Assembly: GCA_025360605.1 (NCBI GenBank)
Contig: JANYBV010000038.1
Span: 262,449-326,448, forward strand
From: Alphaproteobacteria bacterium
Lineage (GTDB): Bacteria; Pseudomonadota; Alphaproteobacteria; Rickettsiales; SXRF01
Direction of reading: 5' to 3'
Length of the DNA stretch: 64,000 bases
Position numbers and translations under genes: made by a program. The notes under the pieces were generated by a model, which was given only the letters and a program-made list of their open reading frames with translations, was not told the DNA's origin and did no database searches. Below are positions 55,054 through 64,000 of this stretch, in pieces. Within the stretch, counting starts at the first letter, position 1. Each line of letters opens with the position of its first letter.

Positions 55054-55622
55054 TGCCGGAATCGGTGAAAACCCCAGATTCGGTGAAAACCATTGCCGAG
55101 CATTTAGTGAAAGAACGTTTCCGCCACGATCAGATTCCCTCCGGCAAAGGCGTTGGCGTGTATGCCTACTTTATCGACAATCCTCTGGAGCTGCTTCCGG
55201 TTACGATTGATACGAGCGGCCTTATCTATGTCGGCATGACCGAAGACGGGTTTGAGGCACGCAGCCATTTCCTACACAAATCGAGTGGTTTTTCAACGTT
55301 GCGGCGTACCTTGGGGGCCATTCTTAAGCACCGCCTGTCGTTGCAGGCCGTACCGCGCGGAACAGGTTCGGTGCCGTCGAATATCAGCAAATACCGTTTT
55401 ACCCCCGAAAGCGAAACGCACCTCACCGAATGGATGCAAAAGCACTTAACCTACGCCAGCTATGCGACGGATGAAGCGATTGCATTGCTGGAAAAAGACC
55501 TGATACGGCATCTGTGCCCGCCCTTGTGCCTGACGGCATGGAAAAACAAGCAGGCACTGCTGATTAAAGCCATGCGCAAGGCATGCAGCGACGAAGCGCT
55601 GGCCAGCCAGAAGGTGCAGTGA
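55053..55622 (+). CDS. GIY-YIG-like nuclease domain protein
   Basis: 189 residues, not a known named protein. GVYAYF (35-40), LIYVGMT (57-63) and R70 fit the GIY-YIG core, and a later glutamate in ALLEKDLIRHL with WKNKQ could complete the active site. Tightly coupled to rnd, so a nucleic-acid processing role is plausible but unproven. Confidence 0.75.
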   Translation: MPESVKTPDSVKTIAEHLVKERFRHDQIPSGKGVGVYAYFIDNPLELLPVTIDTSGLIYVGMTEDGFEARSHFLHKSSGFSTLRRTLGAILKHRLSLQAVPRGTGSVPSNISKYRFTPESETHLTEWMQKHLTYASYATDEAIALLEKDLIRHLCPPLCLTAWKNKQALLIKAMRKACSDEALASQKVQ

Positions 55623-55623
55623 G

Positions 55624-55800
55624 CTAGGGAAGGTCTTTTTCTTTCTGGGTTTTTTTCAGCACCCACATGTTATCTACTAAATTGGGATAACGCCTTCCGG
55701 ATGCCTGCGCCCGTGCCCTCGCCTCTTCTTTTTGCTCCGGCGTAAGTGGTGTGCTTTTTCCCTTGGTTTTAGGTGTTTTCCATGGCGGCGGCTTTGTCAT
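55624..55800 (-). CDS. Small basic 58-residue protein coupled to uvrB
   Basis: A short frame [42 protein letters not shown]. ending KKTQKEKDLP. Its ATG (55798-55800) overlaps the uvrB stop in TGATG, which argues that it is translated. Lys/Pro/Arg-rich and probably soluble. The ASGRRYPNLVDN stretch looks like a conserved small-protein motif in alphaproteobacteria (from memory). Function unknown. Confidence 0.65.
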   Translation of the reverse strand: MTKPPPWKTPKTKGKSTPLTPEQKEEARARAQASGRRYPNLVDNMWVLKKTQKEKDLP

Positions 55801-57827
55801 CAGCTTTGAGCCTTCTTTTTACTGCCGGGGGCGACCATCTGTTTTTCCAGCTTGGTGATTTCGTCGCGCAGGCGGGCGGCTTGTTCAAATTCCAGATCGG
55901 CGGCGGCTTCAAGCATCTTCTGGCGCAGGGCGAGTAAATACGCTTCGGGATTGTTCTTGGTATTGCCACTGGCGCCGACCTCGTATTTTTTGGAGGTGGT
56001 GCCGACGGTGTAGTGGTCGTGTTCGTAGACCGACTCGATAATCGCACCGACATTCTTGAGGATGGAGGCAGGCGTAATACCGTGTTTCTCGTTATACGCC
56101 ATCTGGATAGCGCGGCGGCGGTCGGTTTCGTCGAGGGCGATTTTCATCGAATTGGTGATTTTATCGGCATACAAAATCACCTTGCTGTTGATATTGCGCG
56201 CTGCCCGCCCAATGGTTTGAATCAACGAGGTGGCCGAGCGAAGGAATCCTTCCTTGTCGGCATCCAAAATCGCCACCATGCCGCATTCGGGGATATCGAG
56301 GCCCTCACGCAGCAGGTTGACGCCGATCAGCACATCGAATTTACCGAGGCGCAGATCGCGGATGATCTCGATGCGCTCCAGCGTTTCCACATCCGAATGC
56401 AGATAGCGTACCTTAATGCCCGCCTCGTCCATATATTCGGTGAGTTCCTCGGCCATGCGCTTGGTGAGCGTGGTCACCAGTATGCGCTGCTTGGCCTTGA
56501 TTTTCAGGTGGCATTCGGCGAGCAGGTCGTCGATCTGCGTGGCTACGGGTTTGATCTCGCACGGCGGGTCTATCAATCCCGTGGGACGAATGACCTGTTC
56601 AATGAACGCCCCGCCCGTGCGCTCCATTTCCCATTTCCCTGGGGTGGCGGATACGAACACGCTTTCGGGGCGCATGGTGTCCCATTCGGCGAATTTCAGC
56701 GGGCGGTTGTCCATGCATGATGGCAGGCGGAATCCGTATTCCACCAGCGTGGATTTACGCGCTTGGTCACCGTTATACATGCCACCGATTTGCGGCACGG
56801 TGACGTGGCTTTCGTCAATGAAAAGCAATGCGTTTTTGGGCAGATACTGGAACAGGGTTGGCGGCGGCTCTCCGGGGGCCATGCCGGTTAAAAAGCGCGA
56901 ATAGTTTTCGATGCCTTTGCAGGTGCCGGTTTCCATCAGCATCTCAAGGTCAAACGTGGTGCGCTGCTCGAGGCGTTGCGCTTCGACCAATTTGTTGGCC
57001 TTGTACAGGATATCGAGGCGGTGTTTCAGCTCATCCTTGATCTGGATGATGGCGCGGTCCACCGTTGGGCGCGGGGTGACATAGTGGCTGTTGGCGAAGA
57101 TGCTGATGTCTTTTAAGCCGACTTTACGTTCGCCGGTCAGCGGGTCGAATTCGCTGATGCTCTCGATATCATCGCCGAAGAAGACTACCCGCCATGCCGT
57201 ATCTTCATAATGCGAGGGAAAGATGTCGATGGTGTCGCCGCGCACGCGGAAGGTGCCGCGGGCAAAATCAATGTCGTTGCGCTTATATTGCAGTTCGACC
57301 AGCTTCTTGATCAGCTCGGCCTGCTGGAACACCATACCCACATGTAAATCGAGCACCATCTGCGAATAGGAATCCACCGAGCCGATACCGTAAATGCACG
57401 ATACCGACGCGACAACGATGCAGTCAGGGCGCGTGAGCATCGAACGGGTGGCGGAGTGGCGCATGCGGTCGATCTGTTCGTTAATCGAGGAATCTTTCTC
57501 GATGTAGGTATCGCTCTTGGCGACATAGGCTTCCGGCTGGAAGTAATCGTAATAGGACACGAAATATTCGACGGCGTTATTCGGGAAGAAACCTTTCATC
57601 TCGGAATAAAGTTGCGCCGCGAGGGTTTTGTTATGTGCCATCACCAGCGCGGGGCGCTGCAACCGGTTGATGACCTGCGCCATGGTGAAGGTTTTACCCG
57701 ATCCGGTGACCCCGAGCAGCACCTGCTCGCGCTCATGGTTTTGGATGCCCTTGCACAAAGCGGCAATCGCGGTGGGTTGGTCACCGGCGGGCTCGTAACT
57801 GGATACAAGGGTAAAGGGCTTTGACAT
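55800..57827 (-). CDS. uvrB: Excinuclease ABC subunit B
   Basis: Damage-verification helicase of nucleotide excision repair. 675 residues from ATG 57827 ([18 protein letters not shown]); an upstream TTG in frame is less convincing. Walker [11 protein letters not shown], the beta-hairpin [33 protein letters not shown], helicase motif QTIGRAARN and a C-terminal UVR domain (about 632-665). Confidence 0.97.
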   Translation of the reverse strand: MSKPFTLVSSYEPAGDQPTAIAALCKGIQNHEREQVLLGVTGSGKTFTMAQVINRLQRPALVMAHNKTLAAQLYSEMKGFFPNNAVEYFVSYYDYFQPEAYVAKSDTYIEKDSSINEQIDRMRHSATRSMLTRPDCIVVASVSCIYGIGSVDSYSQMVLDLHVGMVFQQAELIKKLVELQYKRNDIDFARGTFRVRGDTIDIFPSHYEDTAWRVVFFGDDIESISEFDPLTGERKVGLKDISIFANSHYVTPRPTVDRAIIQIKDELKHRLDILYKANKLVEAQRLEQRTTFDLEMLMETGTCKGIENYSRFLTGMAPGEPPPTLFQYLPKNALLFIDESHVTVPQIGGMYNGDQARKSTLVEYGFRLPSCMDNRPLKFAEWDTMRPESVFVSATPGKWEMERTGGAFIEQVIRPTGLIDPPCEIKPVATQIDDLLAECHLKIKAKQRILVTTLTKRMAEELTEYMDEAGIKVRYLHSDVETLERIEIIRDLRLGKFDVLIGVNLLREGLDIPECGMVAILDADKEGFLRSATSLIQTIGRAARNINSKVILYADKITNSMKIALDETDRRRAIQMAYNEKHGITPASILKNVGAIIESVYEHDHYTVGTTSKKYEVGASGNTKNNPEAYLLALRQKMLEAAADLEFEQAARLRDEITKLEKQMVAPGSKKKAQS

Positions 57828-57871
57828 AGGCGTAAGCCTAGAGCCAGCGTCCACAAAGGACAATAGTGAAT

Positions 57872-58834
57872 TTAACGTTTGGTCGAGGAGATAACGCTGT
57901 TGCCGAACAGCCCGCCCTGACTCATCACCTTGATGAAGGGCGGCCCGATGATGATCATGATGAAGGCAGGCATGATGAAGATAATCAGCGGAATAGTGAT
58001 AAGCACTGGAATACGCGCTGCTTTTTGCTCGGCGGCATAGAGGCGGGTCAGCCGTTGCTCTTCGGAAAGCACGCGTAGCGTATCGACAAGGCTGGTGCCG
58101 AATTTTTCGGTCTGGATCAAGGCGGCCACTAGCGTGCGGAAGTTTACAATATCAAGGCGCTCTGCCAGATTTTGCAGCGCCTGCGTGCGGTCGTTGAGCA
58201 TGGTGAGTTCAAGGCGCATGCGGTCGAGTTCCGATACCACCACCGGATGCATGGCGCGCAGTTCTTTGCACACACGATTCAAGGCGGCATCCAGACCGAG
58301 GCCGGATTCAATGCATACCAGCAGCAGATCGAGCATTTCTGGGAATGAATCGACCAATTTGACCAGCCGTTTCTGGCGCAGGTTTTCGACATAGAGTTTA
58401 GCACCGCGAATCCCGATCAGTACGAAGCAGAGCATGATAATCAGGTACATGAGCATGCCCATCCCGTCGGCATCGCTGATCATGCTGAACAAGATGAATA
58501 CACCGCACAGGAGTATCACTGGCTGGGCGAGGCGGTTGAAAAACAGGTAGTAGGTGACGGCATAAGGCGATTCCAGCCCTGCCCGCGATAGCCACATGGC
58601 CAGTTCTTTCTGGCCGGTGGTCGGTATTTTGAATTTAGCAAGGCACCATTCACATAATTGCGCGAAAAGCGGCGGGATATCTTCGGCATTGTCGGAAGAA
58701 TAACCGGCGCTTGCGGAATTTTTCAGGCGGGTTCTCAGCTTGCTCGTATAAAAAATCAGATGCAGTACCGACATGTACATCGTGAATATCACGACCGCGA
58801 TCAGGGCAAATGCGAGGTAATGCGGGTTAAACAT
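57872..58834 (-). CDS. tadC: Tad pilus inner membrane protein TadC
   Basis: 320 residues, T2SF (GspF) domain with membrane segments near 5-25, 95-130 and 285-310. Last gene of the tad cluster seen here; works with TadB as the pilus platform. Confidence 0.9.
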   Translation of the reverse strand: MFNPHYLAFALIAVVIFTMYMSVLHLIFYTSKLRTRLKNSASAGYSSDNAEDIPPLFAQLCEWCLAKFKIPTTGQKELAMWLSRAGLESPYAVTYYLFFNRLAQPVILLCGVFILFSMISDADGMGMLMYLIIMLCFVLIGIRGAKLYVENLRQKRLVKLVDSFPEMLDLLLVCIESGLGLDAALNRVCKELRAMHPVVVSELDRMRLELTMLNDRTQALQNLAERLDIVNFRTLVAALIQTEKFGTSLVDTLRVLSEEQRLTRLYAAEQKAARIPVLITIPLIIFIMPAFIMIIIGPPFIKVMSQGGLFGNSVISSTKR

Positions 58835-58839
58835 GCCTT

Positions 58840-59817
58840 CTATACCTTAATGTTGACCATTTGCCGCACCACGAACACGCCGAGGCTGATGACGGCCACG
58901 GTGGCGGCAAGCATGGTGTTGCCAACGCTGGTGTTAAACAGCGGTGTCAGGTGATCGGGATTCACAAGGCTTATCAACGCCGCCTCGACCACGGGCATCG
59001 ATCCCAGTACCCATGCGGTCGTGCGTCCTTCCGAGGAAATCGCCTTGATTTTCATGCGTAGATGCTTGCGCTTGCGGATAATACCGGCAAGGTTATTCAG
59101 TACCTCCGAAAGGTTCCCGCCAATATCCTGCTGAACGGTGAGTACGACCACGAAAAAATGCACGTCCGGTTCGTCAATGCGCTGGATAAGGCGTTGGAGC
59201 GCTTCAATCAGCGTGCTGCCATAGGCAATTTCATCGGCGACTTGCTTGAATTCCGTTGAAACGGGCGGCTGCATATTATCGGCGACCATGCGTACTGCCG
59301 AGTTCATCGGATAACCGGAGCGTACGCTGCGCACAATCATGTCGAGCGCGTCAGGGAAGCTGTTGAGGAAGGCGGCGTTGCGTTTGGCGATCTGGCGGTT
59401 AATGCTCCACAGCCCGTAGCCATAAGCGATGATGACGGCTACCAGTATGCTCATCGGAAAGAATTTTTTCAGCACCACCGCCACGACCACCAGCACCAGC
59501 AGGCAGCGGATGAAAAATCCGCCCACTTTTTCCGCCATTCCTGCTTTCAGCAATTTAGGATAAATGAAATTCGTGCCAGGGAGCTTAAAGAAAATCCGTG
59601 ACAACCAGTCATCTGAATGGCGCTGGCTCCGAAGTAGCGACAGATGGTCGTCGAGATCGTCGATATCCATCGGTTTCTCGCGCGACAGCTTTTGCAACAG
59701 ATCTCGGGTATACTGCGTGGATTCGGCAAGAAAGCGCTTGGGCAAAACCGCAATAAGCGCCACATAGGCGGCAACGCCCACCACGACTGCTATAATGATC
59801 GGTTCTATATTCTGCAT
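58840..59817 (-). CDS. tadB: Tad pilus inner membrane protein TadB
   Basis: 325 residues, T2SF domain (about 155-285, MIVRSVRSGYPMNSAVRMVAD), membrane segments near the ends. Five bases upstream of tadC. Confidence 0.92.
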   Translation of the reverse strand: MQNIEPIIIAVVVGVAAYVALIAVLPKRFLAESTQYTRDLLQKLSREKPMDIDDLDDHLSLLRSQRHSDDWLSRIFFKLPGTNFIYPKLLKAGMAEKVGGFFIRCLLVLVVVAVVLKKFFPMSILVAVIIAYGYGLWSINRQIAKRNAAFLNSFPDALDMIVRSVRSGYPMNSAVRMVADNMQPPVSTEFKQVADEIAYGSTLIEALQRLIQRIDEPDVHFFVVVLTVQQDIGGNLSEVLNNLAGIIRKRKHLRMKIKAISSEGRTTAWVLGSMPVVEAALISLVNPDHLTPLFNTSVGNTMLAATVAVISLGVFVVRQMVNIKV

Positions 59818-59837
59818 TGCTATCTCACTTATGTGGT

Positions 59838-61301
59838 CTAGGGCGTTTCGGTGGCCGTCAGGCTGGCAAGCATTTCTTCTTCTTTTCCGAAATAGGCGGC
59901 TTGCGGCAGAAATTCGGGTTTAATGCCGGTACAGTGATAGCTGCCCGTCAGTACGCCAGATTCATCCATGGCACCCGGACGGAACGTGAACAGCGTGTTG
60001 GTAACGATACTTTCGCCGTTCAGTCCCGCGATTTCATCAATCTGGGTAATACGCCGTCTGCCATCGCGCTGTCGGCTGATCTGTACGATCAGATGAACCG
60101 CGCCGGAAATCTGCTGGCGCAGGGACGATGTCGATAACTTCACCGCCGACATACCGACAAGGTTTTCAATACGGCTTAAGGCATCACGCGGGGTATTGGC
60201 GTGGATGGTGGCCATCGAGCCATCGTGGCCGGTATTCATGGCCGAGAGTACGTCGATCACTTCCTCGCCGCGTATTTCACCGATGATAATGCGGTCAGGA
60301 CGCATACGCAGGGCGTTGCGCACGAGCTGGCGCTGGGTTACCTCACCTGCACCTTCCATGTTCGGTGGGCGCGTTTCCATGCGCAGCACGTGTGGCTGCT
60401 GCAATTGCAACTCGGCGGCATCTTCGATGGTGACGACACGCTCGGAGGTTTCGATAAAACCGGAAATGGCGTTCAGCAGCGTTGTTTTACCGCTACCGGT
60501 ACCGCCGGAGATAATGATGTTGAGGCGGATTTTTCCGCACAGCGCAAGGAACCGGAACATTGCATCGCTCATTGAGCCGACGCTGACATAATCCTTTAGC
60601 ACCATCTTTTGTTTTTTGAATTTACGAATCGAAACCAGACAGCCATCCAGCGCCAGTGGCGGGATGATCGCGTTGAAGCGCGAGCCGTCCGGCATACGTG
60701 AATCCACCATAGGACTAGATTCGTCGATGCGCCGTCCAACGATCGATACGATTTTTTGTACCACGTTTAAGAGATGTTTTTCGCTGCCGAACGTAATGTC
60801 GGTGAGGACGATTTTGCCCTGACGTTCAATAAATACCTGCTGGTGGCCATTGATCATGATGTCGGAGATATCTGGATCGGCCATCAGTACTTCGATGGGG
60901 CCGAACCCGAGCAGATCGTCAATCGCCTGCTCTTTCAGCAGGGCAATCTGTGCCGCTGTCAGCGGAATATTGAGTTCACGCGAGATAACCTGTTCGCACG
61001 CTTCACGGATACGTTCGCGCTTGACGTTTTCAGGCAGCAACTGAAGGCTTTTGAAATCTGCCTTTTCAAGCAATGCTTCGGTTAGCTGGCGTTTGGCCGT
61101 GAGGTAATCGGCATTTTGTAATTTGGAATCGCTGAAGAAAATTTCTGGTTTATGCCGCAGACGCGGGTTATTGGCGATCTCATCATCTTTTTTGACGAAC
61201 AGGCTATGGTTTTCAGCTTTGGTAATGCTGACGCTTGCATCGCTTGCGGGGGCAAATTCTTCACTACTAGCGCCGTCGGTGGATTGTTTTTTGCCAAACA
61301 T
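59838..61301 (-). CDS. cpaF: Tad pilus assembly ATPase CpaF
   Basis: 487 residues, VirB11/GspE-type ATPase: Walker A SGGTGSGKTTLLNA, Asp box VVTIEDAAELQL, Walker B RIIIGEIRGEE, and ATIHANTPRDALSR. Powers pilin assembly. Confidence 0.96.
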   Translation of the reverse strand: MFGKKQSTDGASSEEFAPASDASVSITKAENHSLFVKKDDEIANNPRLRHKPEIFFSDSKLQNADYLTAKRQLTEALLEKADFKSLQLLPENVKRERIREACEQVISRELNIPLTAAQIALLKEQAIDDLLGFGPIEVLMADPDISDIMINGHQQVFIERQGKIVLTDITFGSEKHLLNVVQKIVSIVGRRIDESSPMVDSRMPDGSRFNAIIPPLALDGCLVSIRKFKKQKMVLKDYVSVGSMSDAMFRFLALCGKIRLNIIISGGTGSGKTTLLNAISGFIETSERVVTIEDAAELQLQQPHVLRMETRPPNMEGAGEVTQRQLVRNALRMRPDRIIIGEIRGEEVIDVLSAMNTGHDGSMATIHANTPRDALSRIENLVGMSAVKLSTSSLRQQISGAVHLIVQISRQRDGRRRITQIDEIAGLNGESIVTNTLFTFRPGAMDESGVLTGSYHCTGIKPEFLPQAAYFGKEEEMLASLTATETP

Positions 61302-61304
61302 AGG

Positions 61305-62534
61305 TTATTGCCCTGTTTTCTTATCGAAAAGACCTTTTAACCCTTTTTTGAATCCGGCTTCCGGAGCCTGATCCGATTTCTTTTCACCCTGAAAGCGCTC
61401 AGCAAGGCTGGCAGCAATCTGTTTGATCTGCTGTTGCAGCAATGCGCCCTGCCCTGTTTCAAAGATGGTTTTGCCCTGTGTTTCGGCATTGATCACCGCT
61501 TTGATGTCGTTGTTCATGTGCGCTTCGATCGTATGGTGGCAGATACGCTCAAAATCTTCGGCGCTCACGGCTTCTTTGAATTTGGCGCCGCTGCGGTTGA
61601 TGTACAGCGACACCTTGTTGCGGTCGATACCCGCACTGTGCCACGCGGTGAGCTGGCGGGTGGTATGGGTGAGTGAACGCAACCATAGCTGCGCGACCAG
61701 CAGCGTATGGTCGGAGTATTTCAAGGTTGCCGCGGTCCACGGGGTCCACAGGTTTGGTACGTCAATAATTACAAATTTGAATTTCGCGCGCAGGATATTG
61801 ATGAAGTTGTTGATAAATTCGGGGCTCACCTGCGGCAGCATGCGTAATTCGTTGGGCGCGGAAATGACCTTGAATTTCTCGCCATATTTGACGAGCATTT
61901 TTTCGACCAGCGTATCATCGAGTCCGCGGTCAGGATTTTCAAAGAGTTCGCGGATACCAAACGGTGCGGTCAGGTCCAGACTTTTTGCCACAAGGCCGAA
62001 CTGGTAATCCATATCCACCAGCACGGTGGACATATTGTGTTCGGTGGCCATGCAGTAACTCAGATTGACGCCCAGTGTGCTTGCTCCGTCGCCGGAGGCA
62101 GCGCTCATGCAGCTGATGACGGTGCCGTGTGCCGAGCTGGGTTGCGTGCGCTTTTGCGTAGCGCTCGCCTGCATCAGTGTTAAACGGATATCTTTGGCAT
62201 CCACGGGCTTGGGGAAATATTCCATGACACCGCGTTGTTTTAGTTCGCGGTAAAATAAAATATCGTTGATTGCCCCCAGAACAATTACATTCACGGTGGG
62301 TTCGCAGTGGACGGCAATTTCATCCAGCTCCAGCAGGATGTCTTTGCCGCGTGTGCCGATATCAATGATGAGGTAATCAGGAGTTTTGGGAAAGGCATTC
62401 AGGACTTTGATAGCGTCCGTGACCGCACCGGCTGCTACCGGAGCATTGGGATAGCCGATATCGGATGCGAGTTGCGACAATGCTGCGGCATCATCCTGAT
62501 TAAAAGCAATGATAAAAAGCGATCCGGAGTTCAT
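61305..62534 (-). CDS. cpaE: Tad pilus localisation protein CpaE (TadZ)
   Basis: 409 residues: receiver-like N-terminal domain (about 1-125) and MinD/ParA-like domain with SASGDGASTLGVNLSY (the CpaE-type atypical P-loop) and LVDMDYQFG. Ends 3 bases before cpaF. A hydrophilic Lys-rich tail closes it. Confidence 0.92.
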   Translation of the reverse strand: MNSGSLFIIAFNQDDAAALSQLASDIGYPNAPVAAGAVTDAIKVLNAFPKTPDYLIIDIGTRGKDILLELDEIAVHCEPTVNVIVLGAINDILFYRELKQRGVMEYFPKPVDAKDIRLTLMQASATQKRTQPSSAHGTVISCMSAASGDGASTLGVNLSYCMATEHNMSTVLVDMDYQFGLVAKSLDLTAPFGIRELFENPDRGLDDTLVEKMLVKYGEKFKVISAPNELRMLPQVSPEFINNFINILRAKFKFVIIDVPNLWTPWTAATLKYSDHTLLVAQLWLRSLTHTTRQLTAWHSAGIDRNKVSLYINRSGAKFKEAVSAEDFERICHHTIEAHMNNDIKAVINAETQGKTIFETGQGALLQQQIKQIAASLAERFQGEKKSDQAPEAGFKKGLKGLFDKKTGQ

Positions 62535-62569
62535 ATACGTAATTTAGCTATGTTGATGTTGATAAAGCA

Positions 62570-63190
62570 TTACTGACCTGACGAGCCTGATACCAGCGAC
62601 GAGCTGATACCGTTTGACGAACCGCCGCCACCGGACGACGAGCCGGAGGTTGCAGGCGGATTGGTATAGGTGTCATACGTTGTGGCGGCCTTTTCACCAT
62701 CTTGGTAATCCAGCATGTTTGGTTTGGTAAACTGGCGTTTATCTGTCACCATCTGGGCGATATTGGCGGTGGTTGCACAGCCCAGCGATTCATAATTCAG
62801 GTTGTCTTCATTGATGGAATTATCCACGTAGCGCTGGTTGCAGTCGCGCGCTTCGGTATGCTCGTAGACCAATGCAACATCGTTACCGCTGCCGCCGTTT
62901 TCGGTCACGATTTTATTACGGGTGAGTATGCGTGCAGCATTTTTGCAGGCTTTGGTAGTGGCTATACAATGCAATACGGCGCGGGTGGGTGGATTGTCCG
63001 AGAGCATGTCTGTCAGTTGTTCGGTGTAGTTTTTCTGGCCCAGATCAATCCTCACTGTGTCCGACACTACCGTCATTAGTTTTTCGGGGGAATTCTGAAT
63101 CTGATACGCTTGCGGCAGTGGCGCGTCACCACAGCCGGTGAGCGTTAGCAGGCTAAATGCAATCAGGGGCAATGTGCGTGTGTATTTCAT
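62570..63190 (-). CDS. cpaD: CpaD-like pilus lipoprotein
   Basis: 206 residues with lipobox LTLTGC (15-20), a CpaD-type domain (TRAVLHCIATTKACKNAARIL) and a Ser/Gly-rich tail. Position between cpaC and cpaE supports the call. Confidence 0.85.
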   Translation of the reverse strand: MKYTRTLPLIAFSLLTLTGCGDAPLPQAYQIQNSPEKLMTVVSDTVRIDLGQKNYTEQLTDMLSDNPPTRAVLHCIATTKACKNAARILTRNKIVTENGGSGNDVALVYEHTEARDCNQRYVDNSINEDNLNYESLGCATTANIAQMVTDKRQFTKPNMLDYQDGEKAATTYDTYTNPPATSGSSSGGGGSSNGISSSLVSGSSGQ

Positions 63191-63192
63191 CG

Positions 63193-64000
63193 TTAATCCA
63201 CCATAAAGCCGGTTGGGCCTTCAAGGCTTTGGTTTTGGGTTGAGTTTTGTGGTTTTCCCGAGAGTGTGCCCAGTGCGCCATAGAAGAACAGCTCCATCTG
63301 GGTGGCAGGGCGGAAATCATCGCTTGGCATTTTAATGTCCGAACTTTTGACCGGATCAACGATATACGGCGTTACTGCAATGACCAGTTCGGTTTCATTG
63401 CGCTGGAATTCAGTGCTGCGGAACAGGGCGCCAAGCACCGGAAGTTCTTTCGCGCCTGGTAACTGGTCGATGCTGGCGCGTGTCTGGTCGGTGATCAGCC
63501 CTGCGATCATAAAACTTTCACCCGGAGCCAGTTCAATGGTGGTTTTGGCACGGCGTGTGTCGATGCTGGGTACTTTATAGCCGCTTAAAGTCACCGAGTT
63601 CGTATTCGATATTTCGGATACTTCCGGCTGCACGGTCATACGAATGCGGTTTGCGGTCAGCACATAAGGGGTGAATTTGACAGCCACACCGAACGGTTTG
63701 TATTCCACGCTGATACTGCTGCTGTTACCGGCGCTGTTTTGAACAACAGGGATAGGGATTTCACCACCTGAAAGGAATTCTGCCTGTTCACCGGAAATAG
63801 CGACAAGATTTGGCTCGGCCAGTACTTTAAACAGGCCGTCCTGTTCGAGAGCTTTTAACAGGCCGGAATAGATATCACCGGAACCACCCGGATTCAGCAC
63901 ACCGGATAATACGCCGCGTGTATTGGTTGGGGTCTGGCCGCCTGGAAGGGCAAACTGACCGGCGTTAACGACAGGATCGCTGGTGCCCTTGGCGACAAGC
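63193..64000 (-). CDS. cpaC: Tad pilus secretin CpaC (5' end outside window)
   Basis: C-terminal 268 or so residues of the outer membrane secretin. The frame is open to the window edge. Secretin motifs: VLAEPNLVAISGEQAEFLSGGEIP (in two parts), VAVKFTPYVL, and LPVLGALFRSTEFQRNETEL. The N-terminal BON/N0 part is missing. Confidence 0.93.
   Translation of the reverse strand, partial: LVAKGTSDPVVNAGQFALPGGQTPTNTRGVLSGVLNPGGSGDIYSGLLKALEQDGLFKVLAEPNLVAISGEQAEFLSGGEIPIPVVQNSAGNSSSISVEYKPFGVAVKFTPYVLTANRIRMTVQPEVSEISNTNSVTLSGYKVPSIDTRRAKTTIELAPGESFMIAGLITDQTRASIDQLPGAKELPVLGALFRSTEFQRNETELVIAVTPYIVDPVKSSDIKMPSDDFRPATQMELFFYGALGTLSGKPQNSTQNQSLEGPTGFMVD

Noticed and set aside
57828-57863. TTG start giving 12 more residues to UvrB
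   Set aside because: The ATG at 57827 begins the conserved N-terminus and gives the usual length.
1-64000. tRNA, rRNA, CRISPR or prophage genes
   Set aside because: I looked through intergenic gaps for CCA-ended cloverleaves, regular repeats with spacers, integrases and transposases and saw none apart from the tmRNA and the small palindromic repeat.

Overview
The window looks like an ordinary-chromosome segment of an alphaproteobacterium of moderate G+C content (roughly half, by eye). Supporting signs are a circularly permuted two-piece tmRNA whose tag carries the AANDN motif, an alphaproteobacterial-type SspB next to it, HdaA beside an AI-2E exporter/DUF2066/purM/purN block, a Cpa/Tad pilus operon, ThyX, and a single-copy Phe/Tyr catabolic set. 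I cannot name the genus; a deep-branching or environmental lineage (Micavibrio-like or similar) is only a guess. There is no rRNA, no tRNA, no CRISPR array and no clear transposase in the window.

Layout. 1-2.5 kb: ilvB, an unknown 157-residue gene, and ilvN (cut by the window edge). 2.5-6.3 kb: two unusual nucleotide-chemistry proteins, a HAM1-like/LOG fusion and a double cytidine-deaminase-fold protein. 6.4-12.3 kb: miaA and serB with overlapping divergent starts, then hflK-hflC-GNAT-degP. 12.3-18 kb: a small palindromic inverted repeat, mrp, then GNAT-hpd-acyltransferase facing phhA. 18-22.4 kb: a small low-complexity gene behind a strong sigma-54-type promoter, ettA, two paralogous small membrane proteins, tadA, sspB, ssrA. 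22.4-32.8 kb: an unknown PGBD-like protein, thyX and a QueC-like PP-loop protein, a secreted protein, hmgA-fahA-maiA-thioredoxin/NHL, rsmD, a C26 amidotransferase and rluB. 32.9-39.4 kb: motAB, hdaA-perM-DUF2066, purMN, ndk. 39.6-48.5 kb: two paralogous OmpA-like lipoproteins, guaA, yfgM-like/bamB/der, an orphan ABC ATPase, an RlmI-like methyltransferase. 48.5-57.8 kb: envC-ctpA-polysaccharide deacetylase-rppH, phoU, rnd with a GIY-YIG protein, uvrB with a tiny coupled gene. 57.9-64 kb: tad/cpa operon (cpaC partial, cpaD, cpaE, cpaF, tadB, tadC).

How genes work together. phhA, hpd, hmgA, maiA and fahA give a near-complete route from phenylalanine to fumarate and acetoacetate. ssrA and sspB together form the trans-translation and tag-delivery arm. 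The HflKC and DegP genes, and EnvC/CtpA/deacetylase, form envelope quality-control and division groups. Genes are very tightly packed: many same-strand pairs overlap by 1-17 bases and at least five convergent pairs overlap at their 3' ends.

The most interesting signals are (1) a tmRNA tag in which the AANDN adaptor-binding motif is duplicated, directly upstream of sspB; (2) the neighbouring pair HAM1-like/LOG fusion plus tandem CDA-fold protein, which looks like an undescribed nucleotide-processing module; and (3) a near-perfect RpoN promoter in front of an unknown 90-residue gene.
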